Source: Aureimonas sp. SA4125
GTDB lineage: Bacteria > Pseudomonadota > Alphaproteobacteria > Rhizobiales > Rhizobiaceae
Assembly: GCF_019973775.1 (NCBI RefSeq)
Contig: NZ_AP025032.1
Location: 3,996,001-4,060,000, forward strand
Direction of reading: 5' to 3'
Length of the DNA stretch: 64,000 nucleotides
This document shows, one piece after another, positions 21,084 through 29,704 of the stretch. Below the pieces are notes generated by a model. The model searched no databases. It saw only the letters and a program-made list of their open reading frames with translations, and had not been told where the DNA came from. Position 1 is the stretch's first letter; the number at the start of each line of letters is the position of its first letter. The translations under genes and the position numbers were made by a program.

Positions 21084-22478
21084 TTACTGGGCCGACTGCC
21101 GCTCGCCCGACGGAGACGCAGGCGCACGGCCCGCTTCTTCACGGGGCGCAAGACCCGGAACCCCGGCCCCGTGTCGCTCGTGCACCCGGCGCCCGGCGGC
21201 ATAGGTCGCCACGATGGAGCGGTCGTCCCCCATCGTCATCAGTACGAACAGCTCTTCCGACAGCGTCCCGGCGCGGGCCATGCGCCGCCGCAAGGCCGGC
21301 GTCGCGGCCGAGTCGAGAACCACCATATCGGCGTCGAAGCCCGGGGCAAGCCGGCCGATCCGCGTCTCCAGCCCGAGCGCATGCGCATTGCCGGCCGTCA
21401 TCATGTGGAAGGCGTCGTCAGCCGTCAGCGTCTGGCCGTTCAGCGCCAGCACCTTGTAGGCTTCGGCCGCCGTCTGCAGCATCGAGTAGCTGGTGCCGCC
21501 GCCGATGTCGGTGGCAAGGCCGATCCGGATGCCGGCGCCGCGCATCGCGGCGAGATCGAAAAGCCCCGAGCCGAGAAAGAGGTTCGACGTCGGGCAGAAG
21601 ATCGCGGAGGCATCTGCCTTCCCGAGAGCGTTTCGTTCGCGATCGCTGAGATGGAGGCAGTGGCCGAACAGCGCCTTCTCGCGGACGAGCCCATGCCGTT
21701 CGTAGACCTCCGTATAGTCCTTCGACCAGGGGAACAGCTCGCGCACGAAGGCGAGCTCGGCATGATTCTCGGAAAGATGCGTCTGGATGTGGAGCTCCGG
21801 ATACTCCGCGGCGAGAACCCCCGTCGCGGTCAGCTGCGCCTCGCTGGAGGTCGGCGCAAAGCGCGGCGTGATGGCGTAGGCAAGACGCCCCTTGCCGTGC
21901 CAGCGCTCGATCAGCGCCTTCGACTGGAGATAGCCGCTCTCGGCCGTATCGAGGAGCGCGGGCGGCGCGTTGCGGTCCATCATCACCTTGCCGGCGATCA
22001 TGCGGAGCTTGCGCCGGTCCGCTTCGGCGAAGAAGGCGTCGACGCTGGCGGGATGCGACGTGCAGTAGACCGCGGCCGTCGTCGTGCCGCAGCGCAGGAG
22101 TTCATCGATCAGGAAGACCGAGGCCTCGTGCGCGATCTCGGGATCGCCATAGCGGCTCTCCTCGGGAAAGGTGTATTTCGCCAGCCATTCCAACAGCTCG
22201 GCCCCGTAGGAGCCGATCACCTGCGTCTGCGGCATGTGGAGATGCGGGTCGATGAAGCCCGGTATGATCAGATGCGGGCGATGGTCGACGACGGCGACGT
22301 CGCCCGCCAGCCGCTTCAGGATCGGCGCGGCCTCGCCGACCTCGGTGATCACGCCGTTCTGGGCGACGACGATGCCGTCCTCGATGAAGCGCACGGCATG
22401 GGCGCTGAGGGCCGGGTCTGCGTCGAAGGATACGAGGCGGCCGCGCAGTGCGGTCCTGCGCGAAGGGGGATCGATCAT
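21084..22478 (-). CDS. guaD: Guanine deaminase
   Basis: GuaD hydrolyses guanine to xanthine and ammonia. The 464-aa amidohydrolase shows PGFIDPHLHMPQTQVIGSYG (zinc ligands H79 and H81), THLSENHAEL, GHCLHLSDRE and ATDIGGGTSYSM, all typical of guanine deaminase. The ATG at 22478 is 2 nt after the puuD stop; a GTG at 22484 is an alternative start. As last gene of the leftward purine operon it supplies xanthine to XdhABC. The C-terminal 20 residues are low-complexity (EEAGRAPASPSGERQSAQ) and probably disordered. Confidence 0.95.
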   Translation of the reverse strand: MIDPPSRRTALRGRLVSFDADPALSAHAVRFIEDGIVVAQNGVITEVGEAAPILKRLAGDVAVVDHRPHLIIPGFIDPHLHMPQTQVIGSYGAELLEWLAKYTFPEESRYGDPEIAHEASVFLIDELLRCGTTTAAVYCTSHPASVDAFFAEADRRKLRMIAGKVMMDRNAPPALLDTAESGYLQSKALIERWHGKGRLAYAITPRFAPTSSEAQLTATGVLAAEYPELHIQTHLSENHAELAFVRELFPWSKDYTEVYERHGLVREKALFGHCLHLSDRERNALGKADASAIFCPTSNLFLGSGLFDLAAMRGAGIRIGLATDIGGGTSYSMLQTAAEAYKVLALNGQTLTADDAFHMMTAGNAHALGLETRIGRLAPGFDADMVVLDSAATPALRRRMARAGTLSEELFVLMTMGDDRSIVATYAAGRRVHERHGAGVPGLAPREEAGRAPASPSGERQSAQ

Positions 22479-22480
22479 GG

Positions 22481-23722
22481 TCACGGCCGATAGACTCCGT
22501 CGCCGGACCGGATCCAGGCAGAGAGAAGACGGCGCTCGCCGGGTTCGAGACCGGTGATGTTTCCGGGTGGCATCGCGTGGCTGCGCACGGCCTGGACCTC
22601 GATCAGGGAGACGTTGTGGAGGATGTCGTCCTCGCTCTCCAGGAGGACGTTCTTCGGGGCAATGACGAGACCCGGCCAGAGCGGCTCGCGGGCATGGCAC
22701 ATGGCGCAACGGGCCTGCACGATCCCCGTCGCCTCGGCAAAGTGCACCGAGGCCAGAAGGGCCGCCTGCGGGTCGCCCTTGCCCTGCCGCGAAGCCGCTT
22801 CCGCCGGCGCGACGCGCCAGCCCGGCGCGCCCGACAGAGTGATGACGGCGGCAAACAGCACGCCCGCCACGCCCCAGCACCACCAGAGTTTCCGGTGCGT
22901 GCGGTGCAGCGTGTTGAAGAAGTGCCGGATGACGGCGCCCATCAGCAGCACCAGCCCGGCGATCGCCCAGTTCCACTGCGTCGCAAACGCCAGCGGATAG
23001 TGGTTCGACAACATCAGGAAGACGACCGGGAGCGTCAGGTAATTGTTGTGCAGCGAACGCTGCTTGGCCTCGGCGCCGAGATGGGCCGGGGGCGTGCGCC
23101 CCGCCTTGAGGTCGGCGACGACGATCCGCTGGTTCGGGATGATCAGCCGGAAGACGTTCGCCGTCATGATCGTCGCGATCATCGCGCCGGTGTGCAGCAT
23201 CGCCCCGCGCCCCGAAAACACCTGCGCGAAGAGATAGGAGGCGAGAACGACATAGACGAAGAGCGCGGCCAGCAGCGCCGTGTCGTTCTTCTTCAGCGGC
23301 GACTTGCACAGGAGATCGTAGACGACCCAGCCGAGCGCGAGGCCGGCAATGCCGATCGCCGATGCGCCCCAGACCGGCAGATCGGCGCGCTCGGGGTCGA
23401 TCAGATAGAGATCGGCGCCGAGATAGTAGACGAGGAAGAGCAGCGCCGCGCCCGACAGCCAGGTCGAGTAGCTCTCCCATTTGAACCAGGTGAGATCCTC
23501 CGGCATGTCGGGCGGGGCGACCATGTACTTCTGGACGTGGTAGAAGCCGCCGCCATGCACCTGCCACGCCTCCCCGCCGACGCCCGGCGGCAGGACCCGT
23601 GACTTGCGAAGGCCGAGATCGAGGGCGATGAAGTAGAAGGAGGAGCCGATCCAGGCCATGGCGGTGACGACATGCACCCAGCGGACGGCGAAGGAGAGCC
23701 ATTCGGTGACATAGGGGGCCAT
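22481..23722 (-). CDS. puuD: Membrane urate hydroxylase with cytochrome c domain
   Basis: PuuD oxidises urate to 5-hydroxyisourate at the membrane, passing electrons to its C-terminal cytochrome c. The 413-aa protein has several hydrophobic segments across residues 10-300 with histidine-bearing motifs (HVVTAMAWIGSSFYFIALD, NYLTLPVVFLMLSNHYP) and a CxxCH haem site at C339, C342 and H343 (ARCAMCHAREP), with a possible distal Met in SHAMPPGNIT. The product is the substrate of UraH, encoded at the head of the same operon. The chosen start MAPYVTEW drops an upstream low-complexity stretch. guaD follows after 2 nt. Confidence 0.94.
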   Translation of the reverse strand: MAPYVTEWLSFAVRWVHVVTAMAWIGSSFYFIALDLGLRKSRVLPPGVGGEAWQVHGGGFYHVQKYMVAPPDMPEDLTWFKWESYSTWLSGAALLFLVYYLGADLYLIDPERADLPVWGASAIGIAGLALGWVVYDLLCKSPLKKNDTALLAALFVYVVLASYLFAQVFSGRGAMLHTGAMIATIMTANVFRLIIPNQRIVVADLKAGRTPPAHLGAEAKQRSLHNNYLTLPVVFLMLSNHYPLAFATQWNWAIAGLVLLMGAVIRHFFNTLHRTHRKLWWCWGVAGVLFAAVITLSGAPGWRVAPAEAASRQGKGDPQAALLASVHFAEATGIVQARCAMCHAREPLWPGLVIAPKNVLLESEDDILHNVSLIEVQAVRSHAMPPGNITGLEPGERRLLSAWIRSGDGVYRP

Positions 23723-23774
23723 GCGGATTGCCTTGGTGTTGTGTTGCGGATCGGCGCCACTGTGGCGGCGCTCG

Positions 23775-23890
23775 CCCCCCTCTGGGCTGCTGCCCATCTC
23801 CCCCTCAAGGGGGGAGATCAGCTATTCTCTGCCCTTGGCGCGCTCGATCTCCCCCCTTGAGGGGGAGATGCCCGGCAGGGCAGAGGGGGG
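23775..23890. repeat. Large imperfect inverted repeat between puuD and the BMP gene
   Basis: Two 45-nt arms (23775-23819 and 23846-23890) match at 40 of 45 positions and enclose a 26-nt loop. Each arm contains its own palindromic core (CTCCCCCTCAAGGGGGGAG). C-rich/G-rich palindromes of this kind are common dispersed intergenic repeats in Hyphomicrobiales. A related shorter hairpin lies at 29579-29615 in the same operon. Between co-transcribed genes it could stabilise or process mRNA. Confidence 0.75.
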
Positions 23891-23931
23891 TGAACCGCCG
23901 CCCCCTGTACCGAGTCTGAACGCTGGTCGCC

Positions 23932-25020
23932 TCAAGACTTCACGCCCTCGACATACCAGTCCATCTTCAGCAGGTCGCCGTCCGGAATGACCGTGCCGGC
24001 CGGGATCTTCTCGGCGCCCGACTGGTCGTTGATCGGCCCGGTGAAGATCTGGAAAGTGCCGGTCTTGGTATCGTCGACGATCTTCTGGGCGGCGGCCTTC
24101 ACGTCCTCGGGCATCTTCGGGTTGAAGGGTGACATCTGGACGAAGTCTTCCTTCATGCCGTGCCAGACGTCGCCGGCCTTCCAGGTACCGTCGAGCACCG
24201 ACTGGAGCGTCTGCGTGTAGTACGGGCCCCACTGATCGACGATCGCCGTCATGTGGGCGTTCGGGGCGAAGCTCTGCATGTCCCAGGCCTGGCCGAAGGC
24301 GATGGCGCCGCGCTGCTCGGCGGCCTGCAGGGGCCCCGGCGAGTCGGTGTGCTGGGTGATGATGTCGGCGCCCTGGTCCATCAGCGCCTTGGCGGCATCC
24401 GCCTCCTTGGCCGGATCGTACCAGGAATTGACCCAGACGACCTGCGTCTCGAAGTCGGGGTTGATCTTGCGCGCGGCCAGCGTGAAGGCGTTGATGCCCA
24501 TCACGACTTCCGGGATCGGGAAGGAGGCGACATAGCCGCCCTTGCCGGTCTTCGACATCATCGCCGCAATGGTGCCGAGGACAGCGCGGCCCTCGTAGAA
24601 GCGGGAGTTATAGATGCCCATGTTCGGGGCGGTGGTGAAGCCGGTCGCATGCTCGAACTTCACGTCCGGGAACTGCTTGGCGACCTTGGCGGTCGGCTGC
24701 ATGAAGCCGAAGGAGGTGGTGAAGATGATGTCGTTGCCGTCCTGCGCCAGCTGGCGGATGACGCGCTCGGCGTCCGGCCCCTCGGCGACGTTCTCGACGA
24801 AACTCGTCTCGACCTTGGCGCCGAGCTTTTCCATGGCGTATTTGCGGCCCTGGTCGTGGGCATAGGTCCAGCCGAAATCGCCGACCGGGCCGACATAGAC
24901 GAAGGCCGCCTTGACGGTCTCCTTCTTGGCTTCCTGGGCGAAGGCAAAGCCCGGCAGGCTGGCGAGGACCAGGAGGGAAGCGCCTCCGGCGAGCAGTTGG
25001 CGGCGGGTCATGACGGTCAT
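23932..25020 (-). CDS. BMP-family ABC transporter substrate-binding protein
   Basis: The 362-aa protein begins MTVMTRRQLLAGG, a twin-arginine-like signal, with a hydrophobic stretch and an AFA-QE cleavage-like site near residue 30. The mature part has the basic membrane protein (BMP/PnrA) pattern: VKAAFVYVGPVGDFGWTYAHD in parts, GRKYAMEKLGAKVE, NDIIFTTSFGFMQP, YEGRAVLGTIAAMMSK, and GADIITQHTDSPGPLQAAE. BMP proteins bind nucleosides or bases. AAGGAG lies 7 nt before the ATG at 25020, fixing that start. It ends a leftward ABC set (ATPase 27081, permeases 25982 and 25065). Position between xdhABC and puuD-guaD suggests purine base, nucleoside or urate import; the exact ligand is inferred. Confidence 0.92.
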   Translation of the reverse strand: MTVMTRRQLLAGGASLLVLASLPGFAFAQEAKKETVKAAFVYVGPVGDFGWTYAHDQGRKYAMEKLGAKVETSFVENVAEGPDAERVIRQLAQDGNDIIFTTSFGFMQPTAKVAKQFPDVKFEHATGFTTAPNMGIYNSRFYEGRAVLGTIAAMMSKTGKGGYVASFPIPEVVMGINAFTLAARKINPDFETQVVWVNSWYDPAKEADAAKALMDQGADIITQHTDSPGPLQAAEQRGAIAFGQAWDMQSFAPNAHMTAIVDQWGPYYTQTLQSVLDGTWKAGDVWHGMKEDFVQMSPFNPKMPEDVKAAAQKIVDDTKTGTFQIFTGPINDQSGAEKIPAGTVIPDGDLLKMDWYVEGVKS

Positions 25021-25064
25021 GGTGGCACTCCTTGTAGCGATGGTGGACGGGTTGACGGGCAAGA

Positions 25065-25985
25065 TCAGGTGGTCGCCCGGAACGGCTTTCCGAGACAGGC
25101 GGGCGCGATGCTCCCGGCCCGGCCGATCGAGATCACGGCGAGGACGACGATGGTGGCAAGGTAGGGCAGGCTCGACAGGAATTCCGGCGCGAAGGCGGAG
25201 AAGCCCGCGGCCTTCGCCTGCAGTTCCAGCGTGATGACCGCCCCGAACAGATAGGCGCCGAGCGCCAGCCGTCCCGGCCTCCAGGAGGCGAAGACGACGA
25301 GGGCGATGGCGATCCAGCCCCGCCCGGCGGTCAGCCGCTCGGCCCACATCGGCGTCAGGACCAGCGAGTAATAGGCGCCGCCGAGCCCGGCCATGGCGCC
25401 GCCGAAGAGGACGGCGAGATAGCGCACCTTCAGGACTGGATAGCCGATTGAATGGGCGGCGGCATCCGATTCGCCAACGGCGCGCAGGATCAGCCCGGCG
25501 CGGCTGCGCGACAGGAACCACCAGACGGCGACGGTCAGGAGGAGCGCGATGTAGACCAGGGGCGAATGGCCGAAGACGAGGCGCAGCACCGGGTCGGCGG
25601 CAAGGCTCGACGGAAAGACGAGGCCGAGCGTCTGCGTCGTCAGGCCGACGAAGGGGGCGCCCGCAAGCGCCGAGATGCCGGTGCCGAAGATGGTGAGGGC
25701 AAGGCCCGTCGCCACCTGGTTCGCGGTGAGGCTGAGGGCGAGAACGGCAAAGACCATCGATGCCGCGCCGGCGGCCACCATCGCCGCCAGGCAGCCGAGC
25801 GCCGGACTGCCGGTCGTCACGGCCGTCGCAAATCCGGCGACGGCGCCGATCAGCATCATGCCCTCGACGCCGAGATTGAGGACGCCCGACTTTTCCGCCA
25901 CGAGTTCGCCGAGCGCGGCGATGAGGATGGGCGTCGCTGCCGCGGCGAGCGTCATCAGGATCGAGATTGCCAGCGTCGTCGTCAT
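25065..25985 (-). CDS. ABC transporter permease (BMP/nucleoside type), second subunit
   Basis: The 306-aa, very hydrophobic protein carries LGELVAEKSGVLNLGVEGMM near residue 25, the hallmark of the YufQ/NupQ-like permease paired with BMP proteins, followed by about eight membrane segments and RAVGESDAAAHSIGYPV, the likely ATPase-contact loop. Its ATG overlaps the stop of the other permease (ATGA). It works with the ATPase at 27081-28634 and the binding protein at 23932-25020. Confidence 0.92.
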   Translation of the reverse strand: MTTTLAISILMTLAAAATPILIAALGELVAEKSGVLNLGVEGMMLIGAVAGFATAVTTGSPALGCLAAMVAAGAASMVFAVLALSLTANQVATGLALTIFGTGISALAGAPFVGLTTQTLGLVFPSSLAADPVLRLVFGHSPLVYIALLLTVAVWWFLSRSRAGLILRAVGESDAAAHSIGYPVLKVRYLAVLFGGAMAGLGGAYYSLVLTPMWAERLTAGRGWIAIALVVFASWRPGRLALGAYLFGAVITLELQAKAAGFSAFAPEFLSSLPYLATIVVLAVISIGRAGSIAPACLGKPFRATT

Positions 25986-27091
25986 GGCGCCACCGTGCGG
26001 GCAGTCGCCACCGGCTCGGCTTGGCTCGCAGCGTCGATACCGAGCACCAGGCGGTAGCGGACCAGAATGTCGGCGGCGAGGAGAAAGAACAGCATCAGCG
26101 ACTGGAACACGCCGGCCGCCGCCGCCGGCAGGCCGATCGTCGTCTGCGCGCTCTCGCCGCCGACATAGGTCAGCGCCAGGACGAGCGCGGCGAGGAGGAT
26201 GCCGATGGGATGCAGCCGGCCGAGAAAGGCGACGATGATCGCGGTATAGCCGTAGCCCGTCGGAAATCCCGGCACCATCTGGCCGAAAGGCCCGGCGACC
26301 TCGATGGCGCCGGCAAGGCCGGCAAAGCAGCCGCCGGCCATCAGCGCCAGCCAGATCGTGCGCTTTTCACGGAAACCGCCATAGCGCGCGGCGTTCGGCG
26401 CGAGGCCGACGACGCGGACCTGGAAGCCCATGACGCTGCGGGCCAAAAGGAACCAGACCGTCAGCGCCAGAGCGGCGGCGATCGGCACGCCGATGTGGAC
26501 GAGCGTGCCGGGAATGGCGATCGGCAGCGTCTGCGCCGCACCGAAGAGGATCGTCTGCGGAAAGTTGAAACCCATCGGATCCTTCCAGGGACCCCGCATC
26601 AGAAAGTACAGGAGCTGAATGGCGACATAGTTCAGCATCAGGCTGGAGAGGATCTCGTTGACGCCGAGCCGGGTGCGCAGCAGCGCCGGCACCGCGGCAT
26701 AGGCCATGCCGCCGATGATGCCGGCAAGGATCATCGCCGGCAGGATCCAGGCGCCGGTCATCTCAGCCGTCAGCAGCGCCACGGCGGTGCCACCGAGACC
26801 GCCCAGCACGTACTGGCCCTCGGCGCCGATGTTCCAGACATTGGCCCGAAAGCCGATCGACAGGCCGATGGCGATGATCGCGAGCGGCGCGGCCTTCACC
26901 AGAAGGTCCTGCCAGCGATAGGCCGACATCAGCGGCGTCAGGAAGATCTCGCGGATCGCGCCGATGCCGTCATAGCCGAGCAGCGTGAAGCCGAGCGCAC
27001 CGACGAGGACGGTTGCCACGACCGCGATCACCGGCGCGGCGAACACCATCGACCGGCTGGGGGCGAGCCGTGGGACGAGCCTAGGCCCCAT
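25982..27091 (-). CDS. ABC transporter permease (BMP/nucleoside type), first subunit
   Basis: The 369-aa protein has about ten hydrophobic segments and the family motifs GFRANVWNIGAEGQYVLGGL near residue 85, RLGVNEILSSLMLNYVAIQLL in part, and VVGLAPNAARYGGF, the coupling loop of NupP/YufP-like permeases. The start MGPRLVPRL at 27091 overlaps the ATPase stop by 11 bp, giving tight coupling; an upstream frame extends further but lies inside the ATPase gene. It forms the heterodimeric channel with the product of 25065-25985. Confidence 0.92.
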   Translation of the reverse strand: MGPRLVPRLAPSRSMVFAAPVIAVVATVLVGALGFTLLGYDGIGAIREIFLTPLMSAYRWQDLLVKAAPLAIIAIGLSIGFRANVWNIGAEGQYVLGGLGGTAVALLTAEMTGAWILPAMILAGIIGGMAYAAVPALLRTRLGVNEILSSLMLNYVAIQLLYFLMRGPWKDPMGFNFPQTILFGAAQTLPIAIPGTLVHIGVPIAAALALTVWFLLARSVMGFQVRVVGLAPNAARYGGFREKRTIWLALMAGGCFAGLAGAIEVAGPFGQMVPGFPTGYGYTAIIVAFLGRLHPIGILLAALVLALTYVGGESAQTTIGLPAAAAGVFQSLMLFFLLAADILVRYRLVLGIDAASQAEPVATARTVAP

Positions 27092-28634
27092 GCACGGCTC
27101 CGACGATCTCCGCCGAAAGCGGCTGTGGCGGCAGGTTCGCGCCATGGACGCCGCCCATCAGGAGCCCCAGCGTTTCGATCGACACGCCCTTCACGTCCAT
27201 GACCGGCGAGAGACGCCCCTCGTTGATCACCGCGATGCGGTCACACAGGTCGAGGAGTTCGTCGAGGTCCTGGCTGACCACGAGGATCGCCGCACCCTTG
27301 GCGGCGAGGTCGAGCATGGCCTGGCGGATGAAGCCGGCCGCGCCCGCATCCACCCCCCAGGTCGGCTGCGACACGACGAGGACGGCGGGGTCCTGCATGA
27401 TTTCGCGGCCCATGATGAATTTCTGCAGATTGCCGCCCGAGAGACTGGAGGCAAAGGCCCGTGGACCGGTCGAGCGGACCGAGAAGGCGCCGATGACGTC
27501 GGCCGCGTAAGCGCGCGCCGCGAACGGCCTGAGGAAACCGCCGACGGCAAGCCGCTTGCGACCGCGGGCCGAGAGAACGGCATTGTCCGAGAGGTTCATG
27601 CCCGGCACGGCCGCGTGGCCGTTGCGCTCCTCGGGCACGGCTGCAAGGCCCCGGCGCCGGCGGCCGTCGACACTCAAACCGTTGATCTCGGCGCCATCGA
27701 GCGCGATCCGCCCTGATCCGGGCACTTCGCCCGAAAGTGCGGCGATCAGTTCGTTTTGGCCGTTGCCGGCGACGCCCGCGATGCCGAGGATCTCGCCGGC
27801 CCGCACGGTGAAGCCGATTTCCTTCAGGCTGGTGCCGAAAGGCGGCTCCCCCGGCGCCGACAGATTTTCGACGACCAGCCGGTCGGCCCCGGCGCCGCCA
27901 CCATTCTTGTGCGACAGGTCCTTCAGCGTGCCGCCGATCATCATCTCGGCCATCGAGCGCGCCGTCTCCTGCCGCGGGTCGCAGGTCGCGACGACCTTGC
28001 CGAAGCGCAGGATGGTGGCGCTCTCGCACAGCGCCTTGATCTCGGAAAGCTTGTGCGAAATGTAGAGGATCGAGCAGCCCTCGGCCGCGAGCTTGCGCAG
28101 GATCTGGAAGAGCTTTTCCACCTCCTGCGGCGTCAGCACCGAGGTCGGCTCGTCCATGATCAAAAGTTTCGGCTTCGTCAGGAGCGCCCGGACGATCTCG
28201 ATGCGCTGGCGCTCGCCGACGGAAAGCGTGTGGACGTAGCGGTGCGGGTCGAGCGAGAGGTCGTAGGTCGCGAGCAGCGCCCGGACCTCGCCCTCCAGCG
28301 CCTTGCGCGGCGGCGGATGATCCAGCCCGAGCGCGATGTTCTCCAGCACCGTCATCGCCTCGAACAGCGAAAAATGCTGGAACACCATGCCGATGCCGAG
28401 TTTTCGCGCCTCACGGGGACTGGCGATCGTGACCGGTCGCCCGTCCCAGAGCACGGTTCCCTCGTCGGCCTTCTGCACGCCATAGATGATCTTGACGAGC
28501 GTCGACTTGCCGGCGCCGTTCTCGCCGAGCAGCGCATGGATCTCGCCGGCACCGACCGAGAAGGACACGTCCTCGTTGGCGGTGACGCCCGGAAAGCGCT
28601 TGGTGATGTGGCTGAGCTCAAGACGCGCGGGCAT
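27081..28634 (-). CDS. ABC transporter ATP-binding protein with two nucleotide-binding domains
   Basis: The 517-aa protein contains two ABC domains. The first has Walker A GENGAGKST (37-45), signature LSVGERQRIEI and Walker B LLIMDEPTSVLTP. The second is degenerate at Walker A (GVAGNGQNELIAALSG) with LSGGNLQKFIMGRE and VVSQPTWGVD, the usual asymmetry of sugar/nucleoside-type double ATPases such as NupA/YufO/RbsA. The start at 28634 follows AAAGGA and overlaps the end of xdhC by 17 bp, linking transport to xanthine oxidation in one transcript. Confidence 0.93.
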   Translation of the reverse strand: MPARLELSHITKRFPGVTANEDVSFSVGAGEIHALLGENGAGKSTLVKIIYGVQKADEGTVLWDGRPVTIASPREARKLGIGMVFQHFSLFEAMTVLENIALGLDHPPPRKALEGEVRALLATYDLSLDPHRYVHTLSVGERQRIEIVRALLTKPKLLIMDEPTSVLTPQEVEKLFQILRKLAAEGCSILYISHKLSEIKALCESATILRFGKVVATCDPRQETARSMAEMMIGGTLKDLSHKNGGGAGADRLVVENLSAPGEPPFGTSLKEIGFTVRAGEILGIAGVAGNGQNELIAALSGEVPGSGRIALDGAEINGLSVDGRRRRGLAAVPEERNGHAAVPGMNLSDNAVLSARGRKRLAVGGFLRPFAARAYAADVIGAFSVRSTGPRAFASSLSGGNLQKFIMGREIMQDPAVLVVSQPTWGVDAGAAGFIRQAMLDLAAKGAAILVVSQDLDELLDLCDRIAVINEGRLSPVMDVKGVSIETLGLLMGGVHGANLPPQPLSAEIVGAVHGA

Positions 28635-29523
28635 GGCGTCCTTTCGGCTGGACGGAGGCGATGGGCTCACTATTGCACTGCGATGCAGCGTCCGCCACGG
28701 GGCCCGCGGCTTTTTCCTCAGCCTTCCCCAGAAGCACCGAAACGAGTTCGGCGGCGGTCAACGCGGCGATGACTTCCGGCCGCTTGTCGCGCACGGCCAG
28801 CCCGCCGATCGGCAGGACAAGCCGGTCAATCAGCGCCTCGGCGCCCGCGTCGCGCAAATGCCGGCGAAATTTCTCCCGCTTCGTCGCCGAGCCGATCATG
28901 CCGACATAGGTTGCGTCCCCCCGCCCGAGCGCCGCGGCGGCGATGAGGAAATCGAGCTGATGGTCGTGCGTCATGACGAGGAAGGCCGTGCCCGGCCGCG
29001 CCGCAGCGACCGCCGTCTCCGGCAGTGCGAGAGCGCGGGCGTCGACGCCCTCCGGCAAGGTCGCGAGCGCATCCGGGCGGGTGTCGACGACGCCGACCTG
29101 CAACGGCAGCAGAGCGAGCGCCCGGGCCAGCGACTGGCCGGTATGGCCGGCGCCGAAGATCAGGACTGCCGGACGCGCCGCGGCTTGGGCGCGATCGCGG
29201 GCTTCCTCTGATGCCAGAAGCGCTGCATCGACGGCGGCAAGCGCCAGCGTCACATGCCCGCCGCAGCACTGGCCGATGCGGGGGCCGAGCGGCACGGCAA
29301 GCATGGCTTCTGCCTCGCCGGCGGCGATCATCGTGCGGGCCCGCTCGATGCTCAGACGTTCCAGCGCCCCGCCGCCAACAGTGCCGGTCGAGGTCGCAGC
29401 CGTGACAACCATCGCCGCCCCCGCCTCCCGCGGCGTCGAGCCGAGCGCCGACGCGACGCGCACGAGGATGGCGGGCTCGCCCGAGGCGAGGAGTGTGCGC
29501 AGACGGGCCGCGAGATCGATCAT
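28618..29523 (-). CDS. xdhC: Xanthine dehydrogenase accessory protein
   Basis: XdhC binds molybdenum cofactor and inserts it in sulfurated form into XdhB. The 301-aa protein shows the expected ALGSTPREAGAAMVV near residue 25, GTVGGGALE, the CCGG motif in GQCCGGHVTL, then a Rossmann part with LIFGAGHTGQSLARAL and VMTHDHQLDF and GMIGSATKREKF. It lies between xdhB (181-bp gap holding a hairpin) and the ABC ATPase (17-bp overlap). The ATG at 29523 is preferred over a TTG four codons upstream. Confidence 0.93.
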   Translation of the reverse strand: MIDLAARLRTLLASGEPAILVRVASALGSTPREAGAAMVVTAATSTGTVGGGALERLSIERARTMIAAGEAEAMLAVPLGPRIGQCCGGHVTLALAAVDAALLASEEARDRAQAAARPAVLIFGAGHTGQSLARALALLPLQVGVVDTRPDALATLPEGVDARALALPETAVAAARPGTAFLVMTHDHQLDFLIAAAALGRGDATYVGMIGSATKREKFRRHLRDAGAEALIDRLVLPIGGLAVRDKRPEVIAALTAAELVSVLLGKAEEKAAGPVADAASQCNSEPIASVQPKGRHARAS

Positions 29524-29578
29524 GGCACGAACCAAGCGGGAGGATGGATGATCCCTTCGTTGACGCCACCGCCAAACA

Positions 29579-29615
29579 CCCCCCTCTGGCTTGCCAGCCG
29601 GCAGGCAGAGGGGGG
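29579..29615. repeat. GC-rich hairpin between xdhB and xdhC
   Basis: CCCCCCTCTG (29579-29588) and CAGAGGGGGG (29606-29615) form a perfect 10-bp outer stem; the inside continues pairing to a 4-nt loop. The sequence is related to the arms of the larger repeat at 23775-23890, so both look like members of one dispersed palindromic family. Confidence 0.65.
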
Positions 29616-29704
29616 TATGACGGCAAGATCGCCCAAAAGCACAGCAACCGATGTCGGCTGACAGAGCCGCCCGGTCAGAATGTAATCGGTGAGGCTAGCG
29701 GCCT

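Noticed and set aside
22484..23702. Extension of the guaD frame upstream through puuD
   Set aside because: The frame stays open by chance in GC-rich DNA; the guanine deaminase family start is at 22478, right after the puuD stop, and the upstream part is antiparallel-frame noise over PuuD coding sequence.
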